Below, one piece after another: positions 23,662-35,800 of a stretch of 64,000 bases of DNA; the first letter of the stretch is position 1, and each line of letters starts with the position of its first letter. The stretch covers positions 27,875,386 to 27,939,385 of the forward strand of contig NC_092348.1 in assembly GCF_963676685.1 (NCBI RefSeq), in the 5' to 3' direction. This DNA is from Mytilus edulis. Its lineage: Eukaryota; Mollusca; Bivalvia; Mytilida; Mytilidae. Position numbers and translations under genes: made by a program. The notes under the pieces are model-generated. The model had not been told where the DNA came from and made no database searches. It saw only the letters and a list, made by a program, of their open reading frames with translations.

Positions 23662-24253
23662 GGGCATACAATACATTTACAAGGGAGGTAATAGCGTTGC
23701 TAACGTAAATTATTATTTTCGCGACGTCAAATGGTGACTTATCATTTTTAATTTTTTAATTGATTTAACTTGGAAACGAGTTCATGGACCCGCTGTTTTT
23801 TAAAATGACATTTGGTTTGATTACATAAGAAGATTATATGTATCATTTTTCATGAAAACGTAAATAGTGCAATTTTTTTAAATTTGATTAATATACAGCA
23901 AAATCTGCCGGTTTTTTTTACATTCGATAAATTTGAGTTATTTGTAAAAATAAAATGTACAAATTTATACAATATTTATATAATACATAAACTACAAATA
24001 ATTTAACAAAAAACAGCTCGTGTTTATCTTTTAAAACAAAAAAGTTATGTATTTCTATCGAAAGGAAAAATATATCCACATGAAATCCCTATATTGAGGA
24101 AATATCTAAAATTTGAACCTCAATTTACGCAAAAAGTAGCACATGAAGGTATATTTTTTATTACATATTTGATTGAATCAGGTAAAAAATAGCCTACATG
24201 CAAATTTTCATCAAAATGTCAATATGGGATCAAAAGTGTATGCATCCTATGCC
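23662..24253. mobile_element. TTAA-flanked MITE (piggyBac-like insertion signature)
   Basis: TTAA (23658-23661) precedes GGGCATACAATACAT. At the other end ATGCATCCTATGCC is followed by TTAA (24254-24257). The ends form imperfect inverted repeats around GGCATA...GCATAC. The 592-bp interior has no transposase frame. TTAA target duplications are typical of the piggyBac superfamily; the family assignment is inference. Confidence 0.6.
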
Positions 24254-24825
24254 TTAATAGAATTTATTATTGGATTTGTGATTTTGAAAAATGATAGCAT
24301 GTCATTTGTATAATATAAGATATAAACAAAGTTTCAAATTTTTTTATTTTTGTGATGTATAAACTTTTGTGTTTGAAACTATGTTAAAATTCAGACATCC
24401 AATTTTTTTTTTACAAACCAAATAATTTGTTTGGAAAGTTCATATTGTTGTGCGTTTTTTATAAAAAAAAGTGCTGAATATACATTTTTTGTTTACACAG
24501 GGAACAAGAACAGTCATGACCAAAGTAAAGAAGTACAAAAGACATTTAGTGGTTTCAGGGTTTCAAAATAAATGTAGCATTTAACAGTGTAAAGTCTTCA
24601 GCATTTTCATGTAGAAATCTCAAATATTTTCTTTATAAGAAACTTACAATGCTAGTTTCCTTACTGTGTCTAATTCTGGTAGATGTCATTAGGAAAACTT
24701 TGAATGATGTTGTTTTATGTTGTCAAGATACACAGAACTATCATGCATCTATATGTTACACAGATTTGAAAAAATGAATAAAACATAAAACTTGAGAGTG
24801 TTATATTTTTCGTGTGTACCAGTTG

Positions 24826-25055
24826 TACAACACAACGGGTGCCACATGTGGAGCAAGATCTGCTTACCCTTCCGGAGCACCTGAGATCACCCCTAGTTTT
24901 TGGTGGGGTTTGTGTTGTTTATTTTGGTTTTCTATGTCGTGTCATGTGTACTATTGTTTGTCTTTTTGTCCTTTTCATTTAGCTATGGCGTTGTCAGTTT
25001 ATTTTTGATTAATGAGTTTCACTGTCCCTCTGGTATCTTTTGTCCCTATTTTGAA
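24826..25055 (+). repeat. Dispersed mussel repeat (family B)
   Basis: Contains GGTGCCACATGTGGAGCAAG, CTTCCGGAGCACCTGAGATC and a TTTGTCCCTATT end. I recognise it as a common mussel repeat. A related fragment (CTTGTCAGTTTGTTTTTGAA) lies at about 56040-56075 in a SAXO intron. Confidence 0.6.
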
Positions 25056-25479
25056 CAATTTAGACCAAGTTTTATATAAGAGGATAACTGAAATAAGTCA
25101 GTGCCCTCTAGCAGCCTATAACCTGTTGATGTTGATTTAGCAATCAGGTAAATAATAGGAAGGATAAATTTTAGGCAGTATGCTAATGACTTTAACCAGT
25201 TTTTGTGTACCCTGTTATAAGCATGGTATCATTAATAAGTTTTGTCATATTGGATATATCTCACTACAGCTTCTTTAACTGAATCAGCAACATTGGTTGA
25301 ACAATTATATTCTGCACTATAGGGGTTTTACACTGCTGCATAAAAAATGTGGCAAAATCATATGCATTAAAATGTAGGTGTGCCTATTAGATGGCAGCTT
25401 TAACTAATCATATATATAAAGCTTCATATTTAGAAGATGGAAAAGCTACACAGCCAGTTTTACAAGGACATCATTTGTC

Positions 25480-25725
25480 TGCCTGTCCCAAGTCGGGAGC
25501 CTCTGGCCTTTGTTAATCTTGTATGATTTTTAATTTTAGTTTCTTTTATATATTTTGGAGTTCAGTGTGAAAATCCATTATCACTGAACTAGTACACATT
25601 TTTGTTTAGGGGCCAGCTGAAGCACGCGTCTAGGTGCGTGATTTCTCACTGTATTGAAGACCCGTTGGTGGCCTTAGGCTGTTTGCTGCTCTTTGTCTCT
25701 TTGACACATTCCACATTTGCATTCT
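25480..25725 (+). repeat. Dispersed repeat, inverse copy of 18540-18800
   Basis: Runs from GCCTGTCCCAAGTCGGGAGC to GACACATTCCACATTTGC and is the reverse complement of the block in BAG1 intron 5, with moderate divergence. Confidence 0.8.
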
Positions 25726-25899
25726 CATTTTTATTATGCATTTATAGGCTCATTGTCTGAAGTTTCTTGCTGGCATATTTAAGTTGACCATTACCTGATA
25801 AATATTTGAGTTTGAGAAAACATGTAAAGGGGAGTGTCAACATTTACAAACCAAACCCTACCACATTTTTGTCAATCCTGCAACTTTTGTTACAGAAAC

Positions 25900-26480
25900 C
25901 TCGGCAAAGAGATAGATGGAAGGACTGTAAAGTGTACATGTCTGACTGGCAGGTGTCATCTGACCTTGACCTCATTTTCATGGTTCAGTGGTTATAGTTA
26001 AGTTTCTGTGTTTTGGTCTGGTTTTCTTATACTATATGCAATAGGTCTACTATATTTGGTGTATGGAATGATTGTAAGGTGTACATGTCTAGCTGACTGG
26101 AGTCATCTGATCTTGACCTCATTTTCATGGTTCAGTGGTCAAAGTTAAGTTTTGGTCTATTTTTTTAATACTACAATAAGTCAACAATGTTTGGTGTTTG
26201 GAAATATTTTATGATCTATATGTCAGTAGCACAGGTTTTATTTGACCTTGACCTCATTTTCACAGTTCACTGCTAAGTGTTAAGTATTTGTGTTTTGGTC
26301 TGTTTTTCTTAATTTATAAGCAATAGGTCAACTTTATTTGTTATATGGAAGAATTGTTAGCTGTACATGTCTGCCTGGCATGGTTCATCTGACCTTGACC
26401 TCATTTTCATAGTTCATTGATCAATGTTTTGTTTTTTTGGTTAATGTTGAGTTTATGTGACAGTTGTAATAAAGCTTTAT
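25900..26480 (+). repeat. Tandem array of about 140-bp units
   Basis: Four diverged units, each containing TCTGACCTTGACCTCATTTT followed by CATGGTTCA, near 25965, 26110, 26250 and 26395. Solitary units appear again near 27645, 29035 and 29190. No coding content. Confidence 0.8.
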
Positions 26481-26812
26481 ATTTAGGACTATCAACATAA
26501 TATCAAAGATAAGTAAAGAAGGCGAGACATTCCAGTGTGTGCACTCTTGTTAATAACATGTTCCAAGTCAGGAGCCAATAATATAGTCGTTGTTGTTGAT
26601 TGTTGCTTTTTATGTTTTTTAACATTATTTGATCAGCATAAATCTGGTTCTTGGTTTTTATCTGGCAGCAACAATGTAATTTATCTGTTTAACTTTAAAG
26701 CTGAAAATTTCAGAAGTTATAAGACCTGGATGCTTCATAACATGAATGCAGATACATTATGTTACAAAGTGTTTGTCTGTCATTTGTCCATTGTCCTCAA
26801 TATAAAACAGAA

Positions 26813-27009
26813 ATGTGGTATGACTGCCAATAAAACAACTTTCCACAAGAGAGCAAATGTCACAGAAATACACAAATATATAATAGGTCACTGTACAGCC
26901 TTCAACCATGAGCAAAGCCCATAATGCATAGTCCTTTATAAAAGGCCTTGAAATGACAAATGTAAAACAATTCAAACGAGAAAACTTAAGGCCTAATTTA
27001 TGTACAAAC
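26813..27009 (-). repeat. Dispersed repeat family A, reverse copy
   Basis: ATGACTGCCAATAAAACAAC, TAATAGGTCACTGTACAGCC and GAGCAAAGCCCATAATGCAT are the reverse complement of the family A 3' half. It directly abuts the dispersed repeat starting at 27005. Confidence 0.8.
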
Positions 27010-27300
27010 AAGAATGTGTCCAAAGTACATGGATGCCCCACTCACACTATCATTATCCATGTTCAATGGACCGTAAAATTGGGTAAAAAATCTTATTTGG
27101 CATTAAAATTAGAAAGATCATACCATAGGGAACATGTGTACTAAGTTTCAAGTTGATTGGACTTCAACTTCATCAAAAACTACCTTGAACAAAATCTTTA
27201 ACCTGAAGCGGGACGAAGGAACGCACAGACAAATGAACAAACGGATGGACGCACAGACCAGAAAACATAATGCCCCTCTACTATCATAGGTGGGGCATAA
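27005..27300 (+). repeat. Dispersed repeat, copy 2 (partner at 3525-3820)
   Basis: Same family and orientation as 3525-3820, ending ATAATGCCCCTCTACTATCA then TAGGTGGGGCATAA. Confidence 0.85.
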
Positions 27301-27757
27301 ATATGAACACAAAACAAATATGTAACACATCATCTTAATTACAGGCTCATGACTTGGAACAGGCACATACATACAGAATTAAACTCATTTTCATACTTCA
27401 ACAACTGCTTGATTTTTTGATTTTTTTGTCACTTATTATGAGTAATAAGATAACTCTATATTTGGTGTATGACAAATTTGCAAGGAATGTCAGGCAGGGT
27501 TAACCTAACCTCCACCTCATTTCTTAGATAAGTGATCAAAATTATGTTCACATGGTCAAGTCCCAGGTAATAGGTACCAGCAACAGGTAAACTATACTTC
27601 ATGTATGGAATGATTGTAACATGTACTTGCTTGACTGGCAGGTTTCATCTGACCTTGACCTCATTTTCATTGTTCATTAAATAATGACAAGTTTTCATAG
27701 AACTTTATGTTAGTTTTTTAGATCTTGTAAACAATAGGTCAACTAAATGACGTTCGA

Positions 27758-28170
27758 ACAAAAAGCTACGGTGAGAGGCGTTTTGACAAGGCTGCACCTA
27801 CACTCTGGAACAATTTGCCATTGTCTTTACGGAGTGTAAATTCTTTAGATGGTTTTAAAAAAGCAACTCAAGACTCATTTATTTCGGACTGCTTTTAAGG
27901 ATTTCTTGTTGATTTTATATACTTTTAATTGACTGCATTAGTTTTAGACAGTTTTGTATATTTTAGGGTACATACATTTTTCATTTCTTTTATTTCTGTT
28001 TTTTTCTTTTTTAAGTATCTTATAAATTTTTATATGCTTGTTTGATTCTTTTAAGATAGTGCTTTGTAATCTATGATTTATGTATTTTTGTATTTATATA
28101 TTTTTAAATGTGAAGCGCTTAGAGTAATTTTTGTTATTATATAATGCGCTCTATAAATATTGTATTTATA
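27758..28170 (+). mobile_element. LINE 3' end: reverse transcriptase C-terminal tail and 3' UTR
   Basis: Reading from 27758 to the TAA at 27896-27898 gives SYGERRFDKAAPTLWNNLPL then SLRSVNSLDGFKKATQDSF. This is the typical tail after the reverse transcriptase of CR1/L2/Jockey-type non-LTR retrotransposons (SYGERSF..AAP.LWN.LP..LR....L..FK..L). The 3' part ends GAAGCGCTTAGAGTAATTTT ... ATGCGCTCTATAAATATTGT, a usual LINE tail. The element is 5'-truncated, and a Tc1-like element is inserted immediately after it. Confidence 0.75.
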
Positions 28171-28174
28171 ACTA

Positions 28175-29007
28175 TACTGAGCCAAAAATGTTTAGCAACA
28201 CTTTTTTTTTTATTTTTTTTTTTTTGGGTGTTTCTGGAAAAAAAATATAAGACATCATTGATACAGTCCTTAGTTTTACCTGTAATCTAAAACAATCGCA
28301 CTTTTTCCCTGGTGATTGATTTCACGCCATTTCAGCATTGCATGTGTAATTGATGTTTTACCTTCTGTACCTGTACTTTTAAAACGATAGTAAAAATTTC
28401 TTTTTCACTAACCTTCAGAAACACACTATTGGTAAGAAAAACACATACACTTTTGAAAAAATTGCATGTGGTGTCAACCAGGCCTCCCCGAAAATGACCG
28501 TCAGACAGCTCTTGAAATGGTTGATGCCGGAATGAGTGTTGCTGACATCGTGGCTCGATTTTTTGTGCATAAGGCAACAGTTTAGAGACTAACAAACAGA
28601 TATCGACAAATTGCAACTGCACAGGATAGGTCAATATCTCGTAGACCAAAAAAACTATCGTCAGGGGAGGAGCGCTACCTTCGCTTTAAGTCAACACGTG
28701 ACAAGTTTTTTCCGGCCACAAAAGTAGTGCATGACTATGGGCAGCTGCTGGTGTGCCTGCCAATCCTTCATTTATGCACTTAGGACATGGCTGAAAAATT
28801 TAATTTTGAATAACACTATACTTTTTCCCGCAGATTGACCCTCCCGTACAAAGAAAATCCTTATGAATGTGAGTGATAAACATTTATGTTGCTTCTGACA
28901 TGTCATACATGTAATTCTATTTTGTTATTATTAAAATTATATGTTGTTATGATTTTGTGATAAAATAAAATTTCACATTTTTGTTGCTAAACTTTTTTGG
29001 CTCAGTA
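28175..29007 (+). mobile_element. Non-autonomous Tc1/mariner-like transposon
   Basis: The ends TACTGAGCCAAAAATGTTTA and (reverse complement) TACTGAGCCAAAAAAGTTTA form terminal inverted repeats of about 28 bp, flanked by TA at 28173-28174 and 29008-29009. Inside, translating from about 28495 gives TALEMVDAGMSVADIVARFF then VHKATV, a stop, and RLTNRYRQIATAQDRSISRR. This is the helix-turn-helix DNA-binding region of a Tc1 transposase, followed by EERYLRFKSTRDKFFPAT. The catalytic DDE domain is missing, so the copy is deleted and immobile by itself. Confidence 0.88.
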
Positions 29008-29814
29008 TACATTTGGTGTACAGAATGATTGCACTTATCTGACCTTCACCTCATTTTCATGGTTCATTGGTCAATGTTCAATTTTTGTATTAAGTTCTGT
29101 TTGTCTTATACTGTATGCATAACATTTCGGTAACTATATTTGGTGTATGGCATGATTTTAAGTTGTACATGTCGGCATAGGACGGTTCATCTGACCTTAA
29201 CCTCATTAACATCAATCTTTGATAATGTTAATTTTATTCAAAGCTTAAAAAACTTCATATCACACACTTTCAACATTAATTCAATCATGATAAGTAAATC
29301 AGGCAAGACATTTCAGTGTGTACCCACTAGGTTTGTTTTGTTTGAACTATTTTGTCAGAGCCTTTTATAGCTTACTTTTAGGTATGGGCTGTTGCTCATT
29401 GTTGAAGTATGTACAGTATGCTTTAATATAAGTCAACTGGACTCTGGTGGATAGTTGTCTCTGTCAATCCATTATTTTCATAATGGTATATTTATAAGTT
29501 GAAATTAGGCTTTGAACTAGTTTACAGTAACAGTGAGTATGCTTTGATTTGTATGTTGTGTATGTGTTATATAACAGAAGTTTGATTCCATCTGTTTTAA
29601 ACTGATTTTTCCAGTTTGTTCTGATTTCATGCAAGTTTTTTTTCAATGATTTACTGTTTATTTTATAAGAGTAGTATACTTACAACATGGCAAATATGTA
29701 AATGATTATATATATATATATATATTTGCCTCCCCTATAAGTCATGGATTTTTTGCTGGGGCTGACATATCAGTTAGTAGTATTATACCAAAATATCTAA
29801 AGTGTTTTGAATCT

Positions 29815-29820
29815 TTTATT
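29815..29820 (-). terminator. VPS26C: Poly(A) signal AATAAA of VPS26C
   Basis: AATAAA on the minus strand, about 50 nt past the VPS26C stop codon. It is the first canonical signal after the stop and implies a very short 3' UTR. Confidence 0.6.
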
Positions 29821-29869
29821 TATAAATATATAACAGATAAAAATATTGCACTTGTATAAGTCTTAACAT

Positions 29870-32800
29870 TCAGTATCTAACAAGTTTGATTGGGAAATTC
29901 TCAGTCACCAGGTGATCATCTCGGAATACCACTACAACATTTATTTCAAAATCTGAAAATAGAAAAAAAAGGTAAAATTTTGAGTTGTCCAAATGATTGT
30001 TTGCTATTGTATGTAAAATAGATGACGGTAAAAAGCAGTCCTTAAGCTCAGCAATAAATTTTAAGTTCATACTGTATTCCTTAAATATATTAAACTACTC
30101 TTTTGTTATTTAGATTGTCCCATCATATCATAAAACTATCTCAGGTAAGGGGCAGGGTTTTGTGCATTGTTGAAGGCTATAAAGTGACCTATAGTTGTTA
30201 ACTACTATGACATTTGGTCTCTGCTGAAGAGATGTCTCATTGGCAATCATATAACATCTTACTTTAATAATTAAAGTTAATATGTCTTACCTATTTTAAA
30301 ATTATTTGTTGACAATGTTGGACAAGTAAACAACCTTGGAAAAATCATATAAATTGGTATCAGTAGGCCTCTGCTCACATCCCCGTCTGCTATCTGTATA
30401 TTCTGTATTTCTGTAGCTAGAAATGTAAAAAATTACATATGTAGTCATGGAAACTGACATGGTTAATAAATCTTGGTTTATTTGGTTAACATTAAGTCAT
30501 TTCATATGCCAGTTATATAAGTAAAATGTACTACAATAATTTTTTAAGTTTCTTCTCTAGCAATTTTAGAAATTTCAAAATCAATGCGCTTATTTTCATT
30601 TTTTGATTTCCTTAACCTTCTAAATAAAGGATCAATAGAATTCAAATAAACACAAAAATGATTAATCAAAAGAGGTGTGAACCCAAAATCATTTGACTAT
30701 CTTCTTAAAACTTATTTACCGTTAAAATCGTTAAATAAGCCGCAGGTTTTTTCCTCTGTCTGGTAATTAAGGAATGACTGTAATATTTTCTCTGTCTATG
30801 AAGAAATAACATTAAAAATGTGGTGCACACTGAATAACCTGTGTATCTGGTTTTTCTAAAGTGTGCACACATTTTTTTATGTTATTTCGAAAAGACAGAA
30901 AAATATAACAGTCATTTCTATAATGTAATTCTAAATTCCATTTTAAACCGGAGTAAACCATGAAAAAATGTTGACGTCACCGTCACATGACACAATTTTG
31001 TCTATGAGGTGATAAACAAAACAGCATCAGCCAATCAGAAGATGTGTTACATCCAAAATTAAATTAATTATCTATATAATAGACTATTTGTAACATACTA
31101 AATCTCTCTATATCTTATTTCTCATGAGACTTAACTTTCTTATAGTTTGTAACACCTTTACCTATGATTATGAATTTTTTAGATTTATACTGTAAAGATA
31201 TATACAATTTGAACAGCAAAACTTATTTTAGAGGTTTTGAATTCACCTTTTAATTGTCTTCAAATGGTCTTAATCTTCATAATAAATATCGCAAGTAGAT
31301 AATTTTTTTTTAACGTAACCAACGGTTACCATATCTATATAAATAGGGTGAAAACATTAATCCTCCATTCTGCCTCTGATGAAGGTCCTTTTTGGACCGA
31401 AACCGGTCGGGCTATGAAACATCACCAGGCGCTGTTAATTATGTGTATTGGTATATATACTATATTTTTATGCTTTTACATTTTTCTCACTGATACACAT
31501 AGTTAATATGGCTTCTACTAACGAAAGCTCCATTTAGAGTTAATGTGTTTAGCAGTGGCGGATCCAGGGGGGGGGGGGTTCCGGGGGTGCGCACCCCCCC
31601 TTTATTTTTGCTGATCAATGCATTTGTATCGGGACATATGTTTTGCACCCCCCCTTTGCCCTGGGTGCCCTGGGTTAGCACCCCCCCTTTCGAAAATTCC
31701 TGCATCCCCTCCTGTTTAGAGAATACTTATGTCAGTACACGTTTCCTATATTACATTGCAACCTACCATCTTTAGCATAACCTTCTGCACATCCACAAGT
31801 TTCTACTCTAACTAACTGTATTTCTATTGATTTAATCTGGGCGTCACAGCTCTCAACCATTAACTGTAATATATAAAATTGTTACTATTGACCCTTGTTG
31901 GAATTAATATTTGCCTATATACACATTATCACTATTTTTAAGCCTTTGCTTTATATGATATACATTCCCATAAAATTTTAATGGCACTAGAGAAAATGTT
32001 CGCAACAATAATGCAAAATGGATTGTTGCAGGACTTCAAAGGTTAAAGTGTGGCAAAATGAGATGCAGATACCTAAATACCAATAAAGCCATTGAAATCA
32101 GCAAAATATTGTTTGCTCATAATCAGTTCCAATATAGATTTTCCTGTTTCACAGTACATTATGGAGTAATAACATTATCTGGTATTCATGCTTATTTTAA
32201 CACATGAAATGAATCATACATCAGTTCTTTAAATTGGAAAGTAAAAGGAGGGGATTATTCTTACACATATATGAAAAAAAAAAAAAATATGTTTTAAACT
32301 CTGTAAAATTAGAAATTTAGAAACTGTGAAAAATCTAGAATAAAATTATTCTGACTTACCTCCCCTGTCAATGGTTCTGTTATATTCAATACTGAAGATG
32401 TAAGTTTTCCTTTGATTTTGAACTTTGGCACATTTCCTTTCTGAAATTGTAAGGTACTATTAATCAAATTCACAATCAATATTTATCAATTATGGACTTT
32501 TGACGAGATCAATACATTATATATGGACCTGTTCAGATTATATTGACCGAGGACGAAGTCAGAATGTCAATATAATTCAACAGATCAATATATAACATAT
32601 TGACTGAGTGAAAGTTCTTAGTTTATATATTACATCTTACATATATTAAATAATGTATTAGGAAAATGGTGCTCAATATCTTTCTGTGTATTTTTCTATT
32701 GTATTTTGCAAGAATTTTAACATGTTATTGAAAATATCAATAGTCTTTGAACCACTTCATAGCTTGTTGCATTAGTTTTCTTGTATTCTTAGCGTCTGTA

Positions 32801-35800
32801 TTTATTGAGAACCCAATGGTACTTTTCAACAGATTCACCGCAAGTTTCCTGTCCTTTTAAACTTTTGTGAGTTCTTTTGTCCCATCTAACAAATACAATA
32901 GCTATTGTTCTCTGTGTAGTTTATTAAACAGATAGAACATGTGGTCTTGATATTAAATAACTAGAGGCTTTCAAGAGCCTGTGTCGCTCACCTTGGTCTA
33001 TGTGCATGTTAACAATGGACACAGATAAATTCATGACAAAATTGTGTTTTGGTGATGGTGATGTGTTTGTAGATCTTTCTTTACTGAACATTCTTGTTGC
33101 TACAATTACCTCTATCTATAATGAACTTGGCCCAGTAATTACAGTGGAAAATATTTCCTAAAAATTTACAAAAATTAACAAAAATTTACAAAAATTAACA
33201 AAAATTTATGAAAATTTTTAACAATTGACTTTAAAGAGCAATAACTCCTTAAGGGGTCAATTGACAATTTTGGTCGTGTTGACTTATTTGTAGATCTTAT
33301 TTTGCTGAACATTATCGCTGTTTACAGTTTATCTCTATCTATAATAATATTCAAGATAATAACCAAGATCTGCAAAGTTTCCTTAAAATTACTAATTCGG
33401 GGGCAGCAACCCAACAACAGGTTGTCCGATTTGTCTGAAAATTTCAGGGTAGATAGATCTTGACCTGATAATTAATTTTATCCCTGTCAGATTTGCTCTA
33501 AATGCTATGGTTTTTGAGTTATAAGCCAAAAACTGCATTTTACCCCTATGTTCTATTTTTAGCCATGGCAGCCATCTTGGTTGGTTGGCGGGGTCACGCC
33601 ACACATTTTTTAAACTAGATACCCTAATAATAATTGTAGCTAAGTTTGGTTAAGTTTGGCCCAGTAGTTTCAGAGGAGAAGATTTTTGTAAAAAATTGGT
33701 CAAAATTGACTATAAAGGACAATAACTCCTTAAGGGGTCATCTGACCATTTTAGTCATACTAACTTATTTGTAGATCTTACTTTGCTGAACATTATTGCT
33801 GATTACATTTTATCTCTTTCTATAATAATATTCAAGATAATAACCAAAATCTGCAAAATTTCCTTCAAATTACTTATTTCAGGGCAGCTACCCAACAACC
33901 GGTTGTCTGATTCATTTAAAAGTTTCAGGGCAGATATATTTTCACTTGATGAACAATTTTACTCCATGTCAGATTTGCTCTAAATGCTTTGGTTTTTGAG
34001 TTATAAGCCAAAAACTGCATTTTACCCCTATGTTCTATTTTTAGCCATGGCAGCCATCTTGGTTAGTTGGCGGGGTCACGCCACACATTTTTTTAAACTA
34101 GATACCCCAATGATGATTGTGGCCAAGTTTGGTTAAATTTGGCCCAGTAGTTTCAGAGGAGAAGATTTTTGTAAAAATTAACGACGACGGACGACGACGA
34201 TGGACACCGGACGCCAAGTGATGGGAAAAGCTCACTTGGCCCTTTGGTTTTGTGATTCCTTATTAGTACATGTATTTTCATCATTGACAGATCAATTGTT
34301 TAAATTAATCATTGAGTGATAGATTTCTCCTGGAAGAAATTTAAAGGTCCCAATGAATAAACTACACAGAAAACAATAGCTTTAGTATTGATTCAATGGG
34401 ACAGGTGAACTTACAAAAGTTTAAATACCTTGGTCAAGAGCAGACGACTTTGTGGTAAACTTTCATTGGGTTAGCAATAACATAAAATTCTTGAAATCTC
34501 CTGATAACTTTTTTTTTATCTGCTGCAGTGCTTCCTTCTTGGTTGTTATGAGTTACGTCATGATGTCATAAATCTAACTTTATCAAGATTTGTTATTTTG
34601 ACTGTCAAAGAATATATAAATAGAAACATAGCTTCAAAATACTTAAAAACATAAACAGGACTACGGATAAGTAAAATAACCTCTGAAACACATGATCATA
34701 ATATCCGATGAAAACGGTAGAATGCTACTGTACATTTGCTGTACACCATATGTAATTTTACATAATTTAAACAGGTTCCTATAATCAATATAATACTAAA
34801 CCTATTCATGTTATATATATTTTATTTTGTATTTAATTTTGAGAAATCAGAAGTTTGTCCTTCATACTATTAATAACTTTGATGACAGTTACACATCCAG
34901 ATCCAATGATTTCTTAATCAACAATTTTTACATTACATAGATTTAAGATATGTGTAGTTCTCAAAAAATTTGAAAGAAAATATGATAAAAGCAAAACAGA
35001 AGTACAATGTTTACCTCCTTGATATTTGTTAATGTCTCTGGAGAGATAGTAAATGGAATGGCTTTGGATTTGTTCTTCTCATCTTTATTCTACAATTCAA
35101 TTAACATTAACAATTATACTAATCCTCTGATTCTTGTCACCACATCATGTATGGATTTTATAGTGTCGGTACATTTTAAAGATGCTATAAATGAAGTTGA
35201 AACTTTGCACATATGTAGATTTATAGTCCCAATAATTTATTCAAATATTTTGTTGTCTTAATTGTCAAAACAATAATTAAATACCAAAATATCTTTTTTT
35301 TATCATATTTAACATATCACCAAATGGAAGTTTTTAACGACCTTAACTGGCTATACAGCCCTTGCATGGTCAGTTAACATCCAAGATTACCAATAAACAA
35401 ATATATAGGTTTATATTGACACAATTTGAGCAAGAGGTACTTCCTTTTTGTCACCATGTGAAGACATTTCTGCATTAACCTGCACAATTCAATTTGCTAT
35501 ATTGATAGCTAGACTTCAAAATAATTGTTTTCAAAACAATTCTAATTTGTTTTAGCCTTGCTTGATTCATCATTGTGACCTAGTATCTCTTATTCAAGTT
35601 GTTTGTACCTCTTATCACATTTAGGGTAGTCAAATAAGAAAATCAAAGGGAAATAACTCACATTTAAATTACATCCTATTCAAATTAATGTATGCTTACA
35701 ATGGTGTTCATATATATATATTATTTGATTATCATTTAGGCATGTTTTATTCTTACGACCTAAATTGAAGAGTCAAGTATCATGTACATGAGTTCTAAAA

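Noticed and set aside
24502-24575. Possible terminal exon after TGTTTACACAG
   Set aside because: Only about 23 codons without homology; nothing links it to BAG1.
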